Notes: generated from the sequence alone by a model not told the origin. A stretch of 64,000 nucleotides of DNA from Vibrio porteresiae DSM 19223 (GCF_024347055.1 NZ_AP024895.1:1116001-1180000), one strand, 5' to 3'. Positions 25,055-35,064 are shown, counted from the first letter of the stretch. Numbers and translations: made by a program.

Positions 25055-26005
25055 TCATTTCCCTTTGCACTCGAGCTTTTTGCGGCGTTTTTCTTGATAC
25101 ATGGCTTGATCCGCGCGGTTGAGCAAACTGTCGATGGGGGCTTGTTCCACATCTGGATCGCGAATGATAGTGCCGGAACTAAAGTGAATGGTGAATTGTT
25201 CATTTTGCGCTAAGTGGGTCAACTCTTGCTCAAGGCGAGCGGGAATGTCCACTTCACGTTGCAAGCCGTTTAAGGTCATTAACACGCAAAATTCATCGCC
25301 GCCTAAACGGGCGATTAAGTCACTACCGCGTACCGAATGACGGAGAGCGGTCGCAAAGAGTCTCAGCGCAAGGTCTCCTTGGCTGTGACCAAATTGGTCA
25401 TTAATGGTTTTAAAGCCATCGATGTCAAAATAGATCAACACATAGCTCTCTTGATTCTCTATGCAGCGCTCGATAAACGATTCGGTTTTGGCATAAAACC
25501 CGCGGCGATTGAGTAGTCCAGTCATATCATCGGTGAGGGCAAGGTCGGCGTGATTAATTTGCAGTTCAAGTAAACGGCTCAGCTCACTTAAGGCGTTGAT
25601 CTGTTCTTGCGTTAAGTGGCGTGGTTTGCCGTGCATGACACACAGTGCGCCAATGTTCTGTTCTCCATTCACACTGATAGGGAATCCAGCGTAAAACCGA
25701 ATAAAAGGGTCAGCTTGAACTATTGGGTTGTCAGCAAAACGCGCATCTTTGCTTAGGTCGTTAACAATCAGCGGCTGTAATTGTTGCACGGTGTGGATGG
25801 TAAACGAATCGGCAGCATTTATCTCTTCGAGGTCAAAGCCCACCTGAGCTTTAAAATAGAGCTTGTCACCCTCAATTAAACTGACTGTCGCGATATCGGT
25901 TTGCGCAATAAACGCCGCAAGCCGAGTAAAACGGACAAATGTCTCTTCGCGGGCTGTCTGAGACGATTGAGAAATCAGTGGTTCTGCCGTGGTTACACCA
26001 TTCAT
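25055..26005 (-). CDS. GAF-GGDEF diguanylate cyclase
   Basis: About 316 residues from ATG 26005 (GTGAGG 6 nt upstream; ATG 26020 is less likely). Residues about 25-145 form a GAF domain, the rest a GGDEF domain. The active site reads R-L-G-G-D-E-F, and an inhibitory site R-G-S-D lies exactly five residues before it, so both catalysis and product inhibition look intact. It makes c-di-GMP from GTP in the cytoplasm; no membrane helix is present. The ligand of the GAF domain is unknown. The gene is divergent from an EAL phosphodiesterase gene across a 395 bp region with a Fur-box-like sequence. Confidence 0.92.
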   Translation of the reverse strand: MNGVTTAEPLISQSSQTAREETFVRFTRLAAFIAQTDIATVSLIEGDKLYFKAQVGFDLEEINAADSFTIHTVQQLQPLIVNDLSKDARFADNPIVQADPFIRFYAGFPISVNGEQNIGALCVMHGKPRHLTQEQINALSELSRLLELQINHADLALTDDMTGLLNRRGFYAKTESFIERCIENQESYVLIYFDIDGFKTINDQFGHSQGDLALRLFATALRHSVRGSDLIARLGGDEFCVLMTLNGLQREVDIPARLEQELTHLAQNEQFTIHFSSGTIIRDPDVEQAPIDSLLNRADQAMYQEKRRKKLECKGK

Positions 26006-26400
26006 AGCTGCCTCACCCATAATGGGTTGTACGTTATCATCCGTTGCTTGTGTGCTTTAAAGAGAACGATAAGAAGTGATGCTAACACGCCCAAAACAGC
26101 GGAAAATCAGAGCGGAAATTTGTTCTTATACGATAGTAAATCAGCACTTTCTTAGCAATTAATGATAATGATCGTTATAAGATCAAATAGTTACTTGTAA
26201 CAAGTGTAGTTGCTCCCCTTAAAACTGTTGTAGCAGGAATAAGAAAAAGTGATGTGGGTTGAAAAAATAGAGCTGAGGGGAAAGTCATTGTTGTCAACAA
26301 AACCAATTTATTCAATTGGCTAGCTAGTGCATTCAGGATAACTTCTCCTATACTATGGTGGTACACGCCGTTAGATGTTTTGTTAATCTCACAGGAATCT
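26006..26400. other. Divergent intergenic region between cyclase and phosphodiesterase genes
   Basis: 395 bp, AT-rich, shared upstream region of the GGDEF gene (left) and the CSS-EAL gene (right). It contains the Fur-like sequence listed next. Otherwise I see no gene and no terminator. Confidence 0.55.
26161..26182. promoter_or_regulatory. Possible Fur-box-like operator
   Basis: Contains AATGATAATGAT, i.e. two head-to-tail NATAAT-type hexamers, and the near-palindrome ATAATGATCGTTAT at 26165-26178. A 19-mer from 26164 matches the classical Fur consensus at 13 positions. It lies about 155 bp from the cyclase start and 220 bp from the phosphodiesterase start. Confidence 0.35.
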
Positions 26401-27924
26401 ATGTTGCAAAAGTCCAAATATGAGAACTCACGTTTTTTTAGAGCTCGTCTCTATGCCTTTGCTGTTTATCTCATGTTGCTTTTGGCGGGTGGGCAGATGG
26501 CCTATCACACGATTACTGATGACGTAGAGCGGCAAGTCAAGCAGAACATCAGCAATATCATTGAGCATATGGACTCTATTTTCCGCCAAGTGGATGAGGC
26601 GGGAACCTACATCAACCATTACACCCACCTACCTTGCACTACCTTGCGTCGGATGATGATGATTCGCACCTTAGCGATTCCCAGCGGTTTATCGATGGAT
26701 CTCAAGCTGCCCAATGGCTATTGCAGCTCTATCGATGGTTTTTCTTTAATGCCAATTCATCCCGAGTCAGATAGAAATCTCTATGTTGCCAAGGGATACA
26801 TTCAATCTAAGGCGTTGATTTATTCCACTGGTAGCATCACCACGGAACTGAGCGAGCACTATTTTCTCGATCAAATCGACATTCGTCCGTACTTTATGCA
26901 TTTTCAAATAGGGATTGGGCAGTTAGTTCTGACCATGCCTAATGAGCACGCCAACTTACTCAAAGGGATGACGATTGCATCGGAAAACTATCCTTATTCC
27001 ATTTCGGTGGATTACGATATCGGTTTGATGCTAAAAGATCTTTACGATGAACTGCTGATTACTGCCCTGTTTTTGTTGTTCTTTCCGTTGGTAGTGAGCT
27101 ACCAATTTTATAAATTCATGACCTTACCACGCTTTTTGGCACGTGAAATTCGCCACGGTATTCGCGCTGGGCAATTTAAAGCGTATGTACAGCCTATTTT
27201 TGCGCAAGATGGATCGTTGGCTGGCGGTGAAGTGTTAGTACGTTGGCATCATCCGAAAAAAGGCATTATCTCGCCTTATGAATTTATTGGTCTAGTCGAA
27301 CAAGGGCAACTGGCTGCACGGTTGTCGACATCGCTGTTTGCTCAGGTGACTCGACAGCTTAAACCTTATGCTCACCTAGTACGTCATGTGATGCATTTGT
27401 CGTTTAACTTAAGTGCCCAGCAGCTGTTTGATCGCACCATTGTGTATGATTGCGTGCGCTTTATTTCCAATATTAATAACGACAACATCAAGCTGGTGTT
27501 AGAGCTTACTGAGCGTGAGCAGGTCACCAAAGAAGAGCGGATTTTTGAGATGTACAACGAGTTGTATGCTGCTGGAGTACGCTTTTCTATAGACGATTTT
27601 GGTACTGGGCATTCCAGTTTGATTTACCTGCAGATGTTTGAGGTTGATTACATCAAAATTGATAAGCAATTTATTGATTTGATTGGGCAAGATCCGATCT
27701 CTAACAATATCGTTAATAACTTATTGGATTTATCACAGCGGTTGGAGATTCCGACCGTAGCGGAAGGAATTGAACAAGTGACACAGCTGCAATATCTCAA
27801 GGAGCATGGCGTGGATTATTACCAAGGCTACCTTTTTAGTAAGCCAATTCCGCTCGAGCAATTTATTAGCGAGTGGGTTATCAATCCTCAGCCAGCACAA
27901 TTACCGATCAGCATCGCACCGTAA
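26401..27924 (+). CDS. CSS-motif EAL domain c-di-GMP phosphodiesterase
   Basis: About 507 residues from ATG 26401 (AGGA 6 nt upstream). Two membrane helices (about 13-33 and 217-240) flank a periplasmic CSS domain with a Cys in L-P-C-T-T and the C-S-S triplet in Y-C-S-S-I-D, the redox-controlled pair of this family. The cytoplasmic EAL domain (about 255-495) reads G-G-E-V-L-V-R-W at the signature, S-F-N-L-S-A, E-L-T-E, S-I-D-D-F-G-T-G, K-I-D and A-E-G-I-E, so the metal and catalytic residues are present. It hydrolyses c-di-GMP; in E. coli relatives the oxidised disulfide keeps the enzyme low in activity and DsbA/DsbB status tunes it. It is divergent from the GGDEF gene. Confidence 0.92.
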   Translation: MLQKSKYENSRFFRARLYAFAVYLMLLLAGGQMAYHTITDDVERQVKQNISNIIEHMDSIFRQVDEAGTYINHYTHLPCTTLRRMMMIRTLAIPSGLSMDLKLPNGYCSSIDGFSLMPIHPESDRNLYVAKGYIQSKALIYSTGSITTELSEHYFLDQIDIRPYFMHFQIGIGQLVLTMPNEHANLLKGMTIASENYPYSISVDYDIGLMLKDLYDELLITALFLLFFPLVVSYQFYKFMTLPRFLAREIRHGIRAGQFKAYVQPIFAQDGSLAGGEVLVRWHHPKKGIISPYEFIGLVEQGQLAARLSTSLFAQVTRQLKPYAHLVRHVMHLSFNLSAQQLFDRTIVYDCVRFISNINNDNIKLVLELTEREQVTKEERIFEMYNELYAAGVRFSIDDFGTGHSSLIYLQMFEVDYIKIDKQFIDLIGQDPISNNIVNNLLDLSQRLEIPTVAEGIEQVTQLQYLKEHGVDYYQGYLFSKPIPLEQFISEWVINPQPAQLPISIAP

Positions 27925-28053
27925 GCGAGTCCAAATTTGACACGGTAACGTTCCAATTGGTGGCGTACATCAACAACTTGTACCGCCTTTTTCTCCCTTG
28001 CCGTCTACACTCAATATATTCAGCGCATTGTAAAAGCGCGGTTTAGGAGTGAT

Positions 28054-31000
28054 ATGGACATTTCATCAGCCGACTTTCGTACCACACAGTCTTCATTAGT
28101 GAGAAACCATCGTTACGCCATTTTGCTGTTTTTGGTCGGTTTGGTGGTCACTGCCGCCGTGAATTATTTCACTCTAAGCCTTAATGCCAATCGGATTGAT
28201 GAGGCGATCAACGAAAAGTTTGACCAACTGATTGAGAAAGTTACCGAGCGTTTTCAGCTCTATCAATATGGGATTCGTGAAGCGCGTACGGCGATTTTGT
28301 CTGGCGGTGGTGAAGATGTCACCCGTAAAGAGATGAACCAATTTGGCTCGACATTAAGCCTCAAAGAGTATTTTCCTGGTGCGCGAGGTTTTGGTTTTGT
28401 TCGCTGGGTAAAACGAGAAGAGCTTAAATCTTTTATTTATCAGGCCAAATCCGATGACGCTCCGGGGTTCTCGATAAGTCAATATTCACCAAACTTTGGT
28501 GACTCTTACATCATTCAATATATGGAACCTGAGTTCTATATGCTCAATGAAAAGGCGATTGGTTTTGATATTGCCTCAGAGCCCAAACGGCGCACCACAG
28601 CCGATGCGGCGATGAAAAGCGGGCAAGCGCGAATCACTCCCCCCATTCGCTTGGTAACGAATTCCGGAGGTCAAATCGATTCCCTGCTGATTCTCCTGCC
28701 GTTATATCGTGGCGGTGACATTCCTGACACCGAGAGTGAGCGATTAGAAAAAGGATTTGGTTGGATCAACGCCCCGTTAAGTCTTACCGATGTGCTAAAA
28801 GACATTACCCCAGATCCCACGAAGCAAATATTGACTATTACCGATGTCACCGATCGGCAAGATGCTGTCTCATTTTATAAAAATAGCCTTGAGGTAGGGC
28901 TTTACCCACATGAGCGACCATTGAATATGCTTGGCCGACATTGGCTTTTATCATTGTCGATTACCCCCCAATTTTTAGAGTCGGTTCATCTGCATACCTC
29001 TGCAGAAGTGTTTTCTATCGGCTTTGCCGTGAGCGCAATGCTGGCGTTGTTAGTTGCGATGTTTAATGTGCAGCGCAGTAACCGGTCTCGCCTGATCCAT
29101 GAACAGACCAAATTGCACGCGATCGTCGAAAGCTCTGTCGATGGGATCATTGGTAAGAATCTCGATGGGATTATCATCAGTTGGAACACAGGCGCAGAAC
29201 AGATCTTTGGCTACACACGGGAAGAAGCAATTGGTCAGCCGCTAAAAAACTTAGTCATTCCCCAAAGATTGCAGTATGAAGAGCGCGATATTCTCGCCAA
29301 AATCGCCCATGGTGAAACCATTTCCGCCTTTGAAACCATTCGCCATCGCAAGGATGGAACTGAGTTTCCTGTCTCTGCGACCGTGTCACCTATTTTGTCT
29401 TCCACGGGGACTGTGCTTGGCGCGGCAAAAACCGTGCGGGATATCTCGAAGCAAAAGGCCGCAGAAGCCAAAATTCATGAATTGAATGCCAATCTTGAAC
29501 AGCAGGTGGTGCAGCGTACCGCGCAATTAAATGACCTCAACATTCTGTTTTCCAATGTGTTAAGCGCCGCATCAGAGGTGGCCATCATTGCTGTAGAACC
29601 GAGTGGGATTATTAAAGTGTTCAACACAGGCGCAGAAAATATGTTGGGTTATACCAGTGAAGAGATGGTCGATAAACAGCTGCCGGTGGTATTTCACGAT
29701 GCTGAAGAGATTCGTGAGCGCTGTGCTGCGTTATCCAAAGAGTATGGGCAAGAAGTCTCCGGCATGGATGTGTTTACATTAAAAGCTCGTCTTAATGTGT
29801 ATGAATCGCTTGAGTGGACATACATTCGTAAAGATGGTCGACGTTTACCGATTAACTTAGTGGTCACGGTGATTCGCGGCAATAACGATGAGATTAATGG
29901 CTATTTGGGGATTGCGCGGGATATCTCTGAGCAAAAAAGGTCGGAAAAAGCATTGCGCGATGCCAAAGTAGAGGCAGATGATGCGAACGCTGCTAAGTCT
30001 CTGTTTCTCGCCAATATGAGTCATGAAATTCGCACCCCAATGAATGCGGTATTGGGGATGCTGCAGTTGTTGCTTAAAACCACCTTAAGTCAAAAACAGC
30101 ATGATTTTGCGTCGAAGGCGCGCATGGCCGCCACTTCATTACTCACACTGCTCAATGACATATTGGATTATTCAAAGATTGAGTCTGGTAAGTTAGAAAT
30201 CGATCCACATCCTTTTGATTTAGAGGGTTTGATGGAGCATTTGGCGGTGGTGATGTCAGGTAACTTACGGGAAAAATCCGTGGAGTTACTGTTTGATTTA
30301 GATGAGCAGATTCCGCCCTATTTGCTGGGAGATGAACTGCGTATCCAACAAGTACTGATCAATCTTATTAGTAACGCGATTAAATTTACCGATCAAGGCG
30401 AAGTGGTGGTGCGCACGCGGTTGCTCTCTACCCATAATCAACAAGTGCGCGTGATGATTGCGGTGACAGATACTGGTATTGGTATTAGCCCTGAACAACA
30501 AGAGCGCATTTTTGATGGCTTTACTCAGGCAGAAGCGTCTATCACACGTCGTTATGGCGGGACGGGTTTAGGGTTGGTTATTTCTCGCCGCCTCATTGAG
30601 CTTATGGATGGGGAGCTGCTCGTTGAGAGTGAGCTTGGCAAAGGCAGCCGCTTTTTCTTCGAGTTAACTCTGCCAATTGATTCCTCCAAACCTTGGCAGC
30701 CACAATGGTTTGAGCGCCAGCCACGGATTCTGGTGGTGGATGATAACGATGTTGCACGTACTATGGTCGCAGAAAGCTTAGTGCGGTTACATGCACAAGT
30801 GGCAGTGGCTCACAGTGGCGTTGAAGCTATCGAGATGATTGAAGCGGCAGATCAACACGAGCAACCCTTTGATTGCCTAATTCTGGATTGGTTAATGCCG
30901 CATATGGATGGGGTGGAGCTTGCTCAGCACATTAAACATCAACTTCATTTAAGCAAAAAGCCTAAGGCTATTTTAATTAGCGCGGCAAGCCATGGTGAAA

Positions 31001-32145
31001 TTCCAGTGGTTGACGTCAGTTCACCTTTTGAGGCAACGCTATCGAAACCGGTGACACCGTATCAACTGCTTACCTCGGTCAATGATGTGCTCAATAACCG
31101 TCGCAGCAATAATTCCGATTTGGTGACATCAGAACAAGCTGAGCAGATGCCGCTAGTGGGGATGAACGTATTGCTGGTGGAAGATAATGTATTTAACCAA
31201 GAGGTTGCTCATGAGCTACTCACTAGTGCAGGAGCGAATGTCACTCTGGCACAAGATGGTCTGCAAGGTGTTAATGCGGTGCTCGATCCACAGCTTCACT
31301 TTGATGTGGTGTTGATGGACATGCAAATGCCGACCATGGACGGTTTGACGGCCACAAAAGAGATTCGACAACATGCAGAGTTTGCCACGTTGCCGATTAT
31401 CGCCATGACTGCCAACGTCAGTGATGAGGATAAAAGCGCCTGTTTAGCGGCTGGGATGAACGCGCATTTAGGAAAACCACTCGATTTTAACTTGGTGCTT
31501 GAGACCATTCTTACGCTGACGGGCCATGAACCTTTACTCTCCAGTGCGGGAACTCATTGCGATCCGAGTGACAAATTGCAGCAGGTACTTTCTCGCTTTG
31601 GTGGTAATGAGCAGCTTTATCGTAAGTTACTGCAAGGGTTTATGCCGTCGTTTCTCGAATTGAACCAATCTCTTCACCAGGCAATTAATCATCAGCACTG
31701 GTCGGAGGTTATGACTATACTTCATACCATGAAGGGGTCAGCGGGTACGGCCGGGTTAGATGAGCTATTTACATGGCTTAAAAACAAAGAAGCTGAATTG
31801 AAAAAGGTTGATATTGCTGAGCAAGGCAAAGAGCTGCTGACTGGTGTGGTAGAGACCATCGCCAAACAAGCTGCACAAGAGCATCAAACGCTGATGATGA
31901 GTCTGGGGTCAAACGAGAGCATTATGCCAGTGGTTGAGTCTAGCTTAGATGTGCAGAGCGTTTGCATCGAACTGGAAGATTGCCTCTCGACAGGCAATAT
32001 GAAAGCAATTGAATTGGCAGAGCAATTACAGCGCCATTTTTCAGACAATCAAAGCTATCAGGCGCTGCTGATTGCGGTAGAGAATCTGGAATTTGAGTCC
32101 GCTCGGCAATGGTTAACGCAGATAAGGGAAGGTCATGTCACGTAA
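28054..32145 (+). CDS. CHASE-PAS-PAS hybrid sensor kinase with two receivers and Hpt
   Basis: 1363 residues, a full phosphorelay in one protein. Membrane helix about 21-43, periplasmic CHASE domain about 75-260 (G-A-R-G-F-G-F-V-R-W), second helix about 318-338, two PAS/PAC units (about 345-475 and 500-630), HisKA with the His of M-S-H-E-I-R-T-P-M-N, HATPase with D-T-G-I-G-I and G-T-G-L-G-L, receiver 1 (phospho-Asp in I-L-D-W-L-M-P), receiver 2 (phospho-Asp in L-M-D-M-Q-M-P), and an Hpt with L-H-T-M-K-G-S-A. All phospho-residues appear intact. Its end overlaps the REC-GGDEF gene by 11 nt, so the Hpt most likely passes phosphate to that receiver. The CHASE ligand is unknown. Confidence 0.94.
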   Translation: MDISSADFRTTQSSLVRNHRYAILLFLVGLVVTAAVNYFTLSLNANRIDEAINEKFDQLIEKVTERFQLYQYGIREARTAILSGGGEDVTRKEMNQFGSTLSLKEYFPGARGFGFVRWVKREELKSFIYQAKSDDAPGFSISQYSPNFGDSYIIQYMEPEFYMLNEKAIGFDIASEPKRRTTADAAMKSGQARITPPIRLVTNSGGQIDSLLILLPLYRGGDIPDTESERLEKGFGWINAPLSLTDVLKDITPDPTKQILTITDVTDRQDAVSFYKNSLEVGLYPHERPLNMLGRHWLLSLSITPQFLESVHLHTSAEVFSIGFAVSAMLALLVAMFNVQRSNRSRLIHEQTKLHAIVESSVDGIIGKNLDGIIISWNTGAEQIFGYTREEAIGQPLKNLVIPQRLQYEERDILAKIAHGETISAFETIRHRKDGTEFPVSATVSPILSSTGTVLGAAKTVRDISKQKAAEAKIHELNANLEQQVVQRTAQLNDLNILFSNVLSAASEVAIIAVEPSGIIKVFNTGAENMLGYTSEEMVDKQLPVVFHDAEEIRERCAALSKEYGQEVSGMDVFTLKARLNVYESLEWTYIRKDGRRLPINLVVTVIRGNNDEINGYLGIARDISEQKRSEKALRDAKVEADDANAAKSLFLANMSHEIRTPMNAVLGMLQLLLKTTLSQKQHDFASKARMAATSLLTLLNDILDYSKIESGKLEIDPHPFDLEGLMEHLAVVMSGNLREKSVELLFDLDEQIPPYLLGDELRIQQVLINLISNAIKFTDQGEVVVRTRLLSTHNQQVRVMIAVTDTGIGISPEQQERIFDGFTQAEASITRRYGGTGLGLVISRRLIELMDGELLVESELGKGSRFFFELTLPIDSSKPWQPQWFERQPRILVVDDNDVARTMVAESLVRLHAQVAVAHSGVEAIEMIEAADQHEQPFDCLILDWLMPHMDGVELAQHIKHQLHLSKKPKAILISAASHGEIPVVDVSSPFEATLSKPVTPYQLLTSVNDVLNNRRSNNSDLVTSEQAEQMPLVGMNVLLVEDNVFNQEVAHELLTSAGANVTLAQDGLQGVNAVLDPQLHFDVVLMDMQMPTMDGLTATKEIRQHAEFATLPIIAMTANVSDEDKSACLAAGMNAHLGKPLDFNLVLETILTLTGHEPLLSSAGTHCDPSDKLQQVLSRFGGNEQLYRKLLQGFMPSFLELNQSLHQAINHQHWSEVMTILHTMKGSAGTAGLDELFTWLKNKEAELKKVDIAEQGKELLTGVVETIAKQAAQEHQTLMMSLGSNESIMPVVESSLDVQSVCIELEDCLSTGNMKAIELAEQLQRHFSDNQSYQALLIAVENLEFESARQWLTQIREGHVT

Positions 32146-33103
32146 TCGTTTGTTGCAACAGTACATTCAGGAAGGACGTAAGCCAGTATTGTTGGTGGTC
32201 GATGATCAACCGATCAATATTCGTGCGATTAATGAAGTGTTCAAAGATGAATTTAATGTACTGATGGCAACTAACGGACGTAGCGGCTTACAAAAAGCCC
32301 GTGAGCAGCAACCTGACCTTATTTTGCTTGATATTGTTATGCCTGAAATGGATGGCTATGAAGTATGCCAGCAATTGTCTCTCGACCCTCTTACCACGGA
32401 TATTCCTGTGATTTTTGTGACTGCAGAAACCGAAGCGAACGTTGAAGCAAGAGGCTTTGAAGTGGGCGCGGTGGATTTTATTACTAAACCGTTTAACCCC
32501 TTAATTGTACGTGCTCGTGTGATGACACATCTGACTTTAAAACTGCAGATGGACATCATGAAAGACATGGCCTTGATTGACGGGTTAACGGGGCTCGCGA
32601 ACCGGCGGCGCTTTGATCAGGCGCTACTAGGGGATTGGAATCTGTGTCAAAGAGAGCAAAAGCCCGTGGCTCTACTGATGCTCGATGTCGATTATTTCAA
32701 ACGTTACAACGACAGTTATGGGCATCTTGCTGGGGATGAGTGCTTGAAGAGCATCGCGCGTGCGTTGCAAACATCGGTGCGGCGCACGTCGGATATTTGT
32801 TGTCGTTACGGTGGGGAAGAGTTCGCTTGTTTACTGCCGTTTACAGATAAGGAGGGGGCGACCTTGTGTGCTGACCATGTGATTGGGGCGGTGAAACAAC
32901 TCAATATTGCCCATAAATCCTCGGATATTGCTCCTCATGTGACGGTTAGTATCGGTATTGCTGTGCGCACGCCTCATACCGATGTGCAAATTGAGCAGTT
33001 AATTCAAGAGGCCGATGAGGCCTTGTATGCCAGTAAACAAAATGGCCGCAACCAGTTTACTGTTTATCGCGCCCCTCCAATTAAAGTGGTTTCTGAAACA
33101 TAG
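32135..33103 (+). CDS. REC-GGDEF (PleD-like) response regulator diguanylate cyclase
   Basis: 322 residues. Receiver domain at about 15-135 with V-D-D-Q and phospho-Asp in L-L-D-I-V-M-P, and T-K-P-F at the Lys position; GGDEF domain from about 150 with R-Y-G-G-E-E-F. The inhibitory R-T-S-D is exactly five residues before it. It should synthesise c-di-GMP when phosphorylated. The start codon lies inside the last codons of the hybrid kinase (11-nt overlap), strong evidence for a kinase-cyclase pair under translational coupling. Confidence 0.94.
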   Translation: MSRNRLLQQYIQEGRKPVLLVVDDQPINIRAINEVFKDEFNVLMATNGRSGLQKAREQQPDLILLDIVMPEMDGYEVCQQLSLDPLTTDIPVIFVTAETEANVEARGFEVGAVDFITKPFNPLIVRARVMTHLTLKLQMDIMKDMALIDGLTGLANRRRFDQALLGDWNLCQREQKPVALLMLDVDYFKRYNDSYGHLAGDECLKSIARALQTSVRRTSDICCRYGGEEFACLLPFTDKEGATLCADHVIGAVKQLNIAHKSSDIAPHVTVSIGIAVRTPHTDVQIEQLIQEADEALYASKQNGRNQFTVYRAPPIKVVSET

Positions 33104-33270
33104 AATAATGCCGTTTATTGAGAAAATGTTGTAGTTGAGCAACTCTACTTGACCTTTTAGCAACGAGTTTGCTTTCCTCTGTCATAATCTTAAACGTAAT
33201 TTTTCCGAAACTTGCTTTAAAGCTTTACCATGTTAGCTACATTTATTTGAGAACCATTTCATAGGACATT

Positions 33271-33879
33271 GTGGTGAAAGTCTCAATTCTTATCGCCAGT
33301 GTGCTTTTTGCCTCTGCGGCTCACGCCACTGACGTACCCATCGATGAGCTACGTTTCCCTGATCAACAGCTGCAAAAATGCGTGTTAGCCATGGCGCAGC
33401 AGCAAAATATCCATTCAGCACAGGATATGGAGTATCTGCAGTGTGCATTTGAGGGAAATGTCTCGTTGCAAGGCATCAAACAACTCCCAGAATTAAAGTC
33501 GCTCGTATTAAGCGGTGGCGAGATTGACGATCTACGCGCCTTAAATCAAATTCCTGCATTACGTGACATGTTGCTTAGTCGGGTCTATTTAAATAAGGTA
33601 GAGAAATTAAATAAGCCGGATTTGGATGTGGTGTTTAGCCATGTCACTCTCTCTGATTGGGATGCGTTAGCGAAAGTGCATGTCAGCACCATTTCGATTA
33701 AAAGCCCCGGAGTGTGTGCCCAATATCGGCCATTAATGAAAGATAAACGTGTCGCCTTGGTGATAAAAGGTGCCAGCGATAAACAGGTATCAGAAGGGAT
33801 GCAGCAGGTGTATAACGGAGATAAAAACGTTTTTGTCTCTCTTGATTGCGACCGTGCCGATATCTTAAAACCTCTTTGA
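33271..33879 (+). CDS. Secreted leucine-rich-repeat-like protein, unknown function
   Basis: 202 residues from GTG 33271 (AGGA upstream). Signal peptide about 1-19 ending A-H-A. The mature protein has four cysteines (two near the N-terminus, two in the last third) and a middle section (about 65-115) with leucines spaced as in internalin-like LRRs: I-K-Q-L-P-E-L-K-S-L-V-L and I-P-A-L-R-D-M-L-L. No catalytic motif is evident. It may be a small periplasmic binding protein, but I recognise no characterised relative. It precedes an NAD(P)-binding protein gene by 36 bp and could share its transcript. Confidence 0.65.
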   Translation: MVKVSILIASVLFASAAHATDVPIDELRFPDQQLQKCVLAMAQQQNIHSAQDMEYLQCAFEGNVSLQGIKQLPELKSLVLSGGEIDDLRALNQIPALRDMLLSRVYLNKVEKLNKPDLDVVFSHVTLSDWDALAKVHVSTISIKSPGVCAQYRPLMKDKRVALVIKGASDKQVSEGMQQVYNGDKNVFVSLDCDRADILKPL

Positions 33880-33915
33880 GAGACAACGGATACAGATGGA
33901 AGATGAGGTAACACC

Positions 33916-34782
33916 ATGGATAAAAAGGTATTACTGGCAGGAGCCACCGGGTATTTGGGCAGTTTTGTTGCGGCCGAATTGTTGAAGCGAGATTACACCG
34001 TACGCACAGTGGTACGTGATGCAACTAAGTTAGATGAGAGGGGCATTGTCCCCCATGAGTTACTTGAAGCCGAAGTAACGGAATCACAAACGCTGATCGG
34101 GTGCTGTGAGGGCATCGATACCGTGATTTCTACCGTTGGTATTACTCGCCAAAAAGATGGCTTAAGCTACATGGATGTAGATTATCAAGCCAATCTCAAT
34201 CTCCTTGAGCAAGCGAAAGCCAGCGGAGTCCGTAAATTTATTTATGTCTCGATTTTAGATGGAGAGAAATTACGCAAGGTGTCGCTTTGCAAAGCCAAAG
34301 AGCGATTTGTTGAAGCGCTGAAAAACTCAGGGCTAGAGTATACCGTGGTAAGACCCAATGGTTTCTTTTCTGACATGGATGAGTTTTATCATATGGCCGA
34401 AACAGGGCGTATTTTTCTGTTTTCTGGCGGCCAGTATAAATCAAACCCTATTCATGGTGCTGACCTTGCCAATTTGGTGGTTGATGCGATAGATACCCCT
34501 AAACGTGAAGTCGCCGCAGGAGGACCTGATGTGTTAACCCATCGGCAAATTGCAGAAATGGCTTTCAAGTGTGCGGGTAAGAAACCCACCATCATTTATG
34601 TACCAGGTTGGGTTGGCGTTCTCGCCATGGGAGCGAGCCGCTTTTTCACCAGCCGCCATCAATATGGTCCAATCGAATTTTTTATGACCGTGATGTCGCG
34701 GGACATGTTGGCTCCACCAAAAGGCCAGTTGCATCTTGAAGAGCATTACCGTGAGTTACATGGTCACTCTGCTAGCAAATAA
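33916..34782 (+). CDS. NmrA/SDR-type NAD(P)-binding protein
   Basis: 288 residues. The Rossmann start is G-A-T-G-Y-L-G (residues 9-15), followed by V-V-R-D, and I-S-T-V-G-I later, typical of atypical (NmrA-like) short-chain dehydrogenases. In place of the YxxxK catalytic pair there is C-K-A-K near residue 125, so classical SDR catalysis is doubtful. Such proteins act as epimerase-like or redox-sensing regulators, or as assembly factors. The ribosome-binding site GATGAGG is 10 nt before ATG. Substrate unknown. Confidence 0.8.
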   Translation: MDKKVLLAGATGYLGSFVAAELLKRDYTVRTVVRDATKLDERGIVPHELLEAEVTESQTLIGCCEGIDTVISTVGITRQKDGLSYMDVDYQANLNLLEQAKASGVRKFIYVSILDGEKLRKVSLCKAKERFVEALKNSGLEYTVVRPNGFFSDMDEFYHMAETGRIFLFSGGQYKSNPIHGADLANLVVDAIDTPKREVAAGGPDVLTHRQIAEMAFKCAGKKPTIIYVPGWVGVLAMGASRFFTSRHQYGPIEFFMTVMSRDMLAPPKGQLHLEEHYRELHGHSASK

Positions 34783-34805
34783 ACCGATTGTTCCCATCTA
34801 TTAAA

Positions 34806-34824
34806 GTCAGGCTCGCTGCCTGAC
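34806..34824 (+). terminator. Probable terminator after the NAD(P)-binding protein gene
   Basis: GTCAGGC (34806-34812) pairs with GCCTGAC (34818-34824) around TCGCT, followed by GTTCCCCCTTTT. Short stem and imperfect U-run, so moderate confidence. The rest of the 282 bp to the next start holds a promoter region but no gene. Confidence 0.55.
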
Positions 34825-35064
34825 GTTCCCCCTTTTGTCGCCAGTGGCGATTTACCCAGCCACTGGATGACATCACCTCTCACTCTAAATAGGTACTTAC
34901 TAAAATTTGATCTGCATCAAGTTTTAGTGGATGATATTGACCAATTACTCAGGGTTATTTGGCGTGTTATCGAGCTGTTGTACGATAACCGCCCTATAAT
35001 ATGAAAAGCAATTTAATACTTTCAATGTAATAATCCCCTTAACACCTTAATTATTAGGATGTTT

